Source: Terrisporobacter sp.
GTDB taxonomy: Bacteria; Bacillota_A; Clostridia; Peptostreptococcales; Peptostreptococcaceae
Direction of reading: 5' to 3'
Assembly: GCA_029851945.1 (NCBI GenBank)
Contig: JARKUZ010000031.1
Span: 1 to 6,377 of the forward strand
DNA: 6,377 bases
How positions within the stretch are numbered: the first letter of the stretch is position 1; every line of letters begins with the position of its first letter. The position numbers were made by a program, and so were the translations under genes. The notes beneath the pieces are model-generated. The model had not been told where the DNA came from, did not search any database, and was given only the letters and a program-made list of their open reading frames with translations. Below are positions 5,002 through 6,377 of the stretch, in pieces.

Positions 5002-6273
5002 ATGGAGATATTATCAACAGGAGAAAAGATTAAAAGATCTAGAATTTATAAAGGAATAACATTAAAAGAATTATGTGGAGATAAAATCTCTATTTCAAAA
5101 ATGAGTTGCATAGAGAATGGTAAAATTAAAGCGGATGAAGAAGCGCTTAGATATATCTCAAAGAAATTACAAGTAGATTATGATTATTTAGTAAGAGATG
5201 TTTATGATCAAATAAAACATAATGTTGAAGAGATAAAAAAGAGTACTTGTTCATTTGAAAAATTAGAAGATATAATAAATTATAATTTAGAGTATGCATG
5301 CAAATGTGGATTTAATGATTTGGCATTAAAGCTAATTCATATTTTGTTTGAGTTATATATGAATAATGATAAATTAGAAAATATGCAACTTTTGATTTCA
5401 AAGTATTATGATTTATATCAATTAACTCAATGTAATGAAGAAATTATTATTTATTATAATGATATGTCTACATTTTTTATGAAAACAGCAGAGTATCATG
5501 AAGCAATAAGTTATTTTGCAAGAATAAGAGAAATTTATGAAAATAACCATATAGAAGATAGGTTAAGTTATGTTTATGCGTGTTTTAATGAAGGAATTTG
5601 TTATAAGAATATTAATATAAAAGAAAAAGCATACGAATGTTTAAAAAAAGTATTAGAGTTTATAAATATTTTGAGTGATAAGGCTAAAGGTGATTTTTAT
5701 CATGAGTTTGCAACTTTAAATATTTTATTATATAAAATAGAGGCAGAAAAATATTTAAAAAAGGCTTTTGAATATAAGAAGAATGATTTAAAGGAATTAG
5801 CTAAATTTAAGGGAAAGAATGGAGAAATGTATTTTCAAGTTCAAGAATTTAATAAGGCTATGAAAGAAATAAAAGATGCAATTGAAATTTATCCAAGAGA
5901 AGATAAAAAAGGTTGTGGGGAATTCTTAATAGAATGCATTAATACATTATATAATAATGGACAATATGAAGAAGCTTTTAAATATACAGAAGAAGCTTTA
6001 GATTTAGCTATTAACATTGATGAAATAAAGCTAATAGAAAAAGGGTATTATTTCAAAGGTATGATACATCAGAAAAAAGGTGAGTTTATACAAGCAGAAA
6101 TGTATATGAATTTATCTACAGATTTTTTATTTAGATTTGCTAATAGTGAAGAAAGATATAAGAGATATAATGAAATGGCTGAATTATATTATAATTTAGG
6201 AGAGTTAAAAGAATCTGTTAAATATTTTATATTAGCTATAAATATTGAAAAAAAAGGGGCTGTATCAAAATAA
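5002..6273 (+). CDS. HTH-TPR transcriptional regulator, RRNPP-like (second of tandem pair)
   Basis: A 423-residue paralogue of the preceding protein. The first 66 residues align without gaps and share about 27 identities (MEIL, GEKIKR, TLK-L-GD, S--E-G, LQ---YL), forming an Xre-type HTH at 5-65. The recognition region SISKMSCIENGKIKAD is clearly different from that of the first protein, so another operator is likely. Residues about 85-415 are helical with TPR-type repeats, best seen at 149-182, 189-222, 305-338 (ECINTLYNNGQYEEAFKYTE) and 387-417 (NEMAELYYNLGELKESVKYF). The repeats at about 80-140 and 225-265 are degenerate. It has 11 cysteines against five in the first protein, two of them in the HTH. 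The start is ATG 5002, 5 nt after GGGGG (4992-4996), a strong Shine-Dalgarno in the 16-nt gap. A hairpin overlaps the stop codon and a terminator follows. It may act with or against its neighbour; function is unknown. Confidence 0.83.
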   Translation: MEILSTGEKIKRSRIYKGITLKELCGDKISISKMSCIENGKIKADEEALRYISKKLQVDYDYLVRDVYDQIKHNVEEIKKSTCSFEKLEDIINYNLEYACKCGFNDLALKLIHILFELYMNNDKLENMQLLISKYYDLYQLTQCNEEIIIYYNDMSTFFMKTAEYHEAISYFARIREIYENNHIEDRLSYVYACFNEGICYKNINIKEKAYECLKKVLEFINILSDKAKGDFYHEFATLNILLYKIEAEKYLKKAFEYKKNDLKELAKFKGKNGEMYFQVQEFNKAMKEIKDAIEIYPREDKKGCGEFLIECINTLYNNGQYEEAFKYTEEALDLAINIDEIKLIEKGYYFKGMIHQKKGEFIQAEMYMNLSTDFLFRFANSEERYKRYNEMAELYYNLGELKESVKYFILAINIEKKGAVSK

Positions 6274-6283
6274 ATTTTGATAC
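6262..6283 (+). other. Hairpin spanning the stop codon of the second regulator gene
   Basis: GTATCAAAA (6262-6270) pairs perfectly with TTTTGATAC (6275-6283), 9 bp around the 4-nt loop TAAA, which contains the stop codon TAA at 6271-6273. No T-run follows, so it is not itself a terminator. It could protect the mRNA 3' end together with the terminator 11 nt downstream, or be chance in AT-rich sequence. Confidence 0.5.
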
Positions 6284-6294
6284 TAGCCGATAAG

Positions 6295-6327
6295 AAAAGG
6301 AGGATTCGAATTTGAATCCTCCTTTTT
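6295..6327 (+). terminator. Rho-independent terminator after the regulator pair
   Basis: AAAAGGAGGATTC (6295-6307) pairs perfectly with GAATCCTCCTTTT (6314-6326), 13 bp around the 6-nt loop GAATTT, followed by T at 6327, giving a five-T run from 6323. The A-run at 6295-6298 lets it work weakly on the other strand. It begins 21 nt after the stop of the second regulator and should end the tandem operon. Confidence 0.9.
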
Positions 6328-6330
6328 GTG

Positions 6331-6336
6331 TATAAT
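6331..6336 (+). promoter_or_regulatory. Candidate -10 box of a downstream transcription unit
   Basis: A perfect TATAAT lies directly after the terminator. No good -35 stands at 16-18 nt: TTGAAT at 6312-6317 is only 13 nt away and lies in the terminator loop and stem. A new transcript after a terminator is plausible, but a TATAAT can occur by chance at this base composition. Confidence 0.35.
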
Positions 6337-6377
6337 ATTTTTATGAATACTAATAATTTAAAAAGCAAAAATATTAT

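Noticed and set aside
6298..6335. Seven-codon frame starting at TTG 6312 after a perfect AGGAGG
   Set aside because: The AGGAGG is one arm of a 13-bp terminator hairpin and would be paired in RNA; transcription should end before the frame does.

Overview
The window looks like a chromosomal segment of a low-GC Firmicute, most likely Clostridium or a close relative. The base composition is very AT-rich, ribosome binding sites are strong and G-rich, TTG starts are used, and the gene families (MetI/MetQ, a viroplasmin-type RNase H, a YtxH-like small protein, HTH-TPR regulators) fit that group. All supported genes are on the + strand. I saw no RNA gene, insertion sequence, CRISPR array or phage gene.

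Layout. (1) Positions 2-1426 hold the 3' end of a methionine ABC importer operon: the C-terminal three quarters of the permease MetI, then the lipoprotein MetQ, closed by a strong 16-bp hairpin terminator at 1457-1499. The ATPase gene metN and any upstream riboswitch would lie outside the window. (2) Positions 1625-3248 hold two closely spaced genes, probably one transcript: a two-domain protein with a C-terminal DUF1232/YkvA membrane-associated domain, and a type 1-like ribonuclease H with an N-terminal hybrid-binding (viroplasmin) domain. (3) Positions 3344-3517 encode a 57-residue YtxH-like membrane protein, followed by a perfect 34-nt palindromic terminator. (4) Positions 3684-6273 hold two consecutive paralogous regulators, each with an N-terminal Xre-type helix-turn-helix and a long TPR solenoid, 16 nt apart. 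They are probably driven by an extended -10 promoter at 3615-3623 and end at a terminator at 6295-6327. The last 50 bases hold a TATAAT box and the possible beginning of another transcription unit.

How the genes work together. MetI and MetQ act with an unseen MetN in methionine uptake. The DUF1232 protein, RNase H and YtxH-like protein have no evident shared pathway; RNase H is a housekeeping nucleic-acid enzyme. The most interesting part is the tandem HTH-TPR pair, whose architecture matches the RRNPP peptide-sensing regulators (NprR/PlcR type). No convincing signal-peptide gene is visible beside it, so its ligand and targets are unknown.

For four genes the translation start was set by the Shine-Dalgarno position rather than by the longest open frame: 1625 (ATG), 2625 (TTG), 3344 (TTG) and 3684 (ATG). 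All sequence counts and alignments were done by eye.
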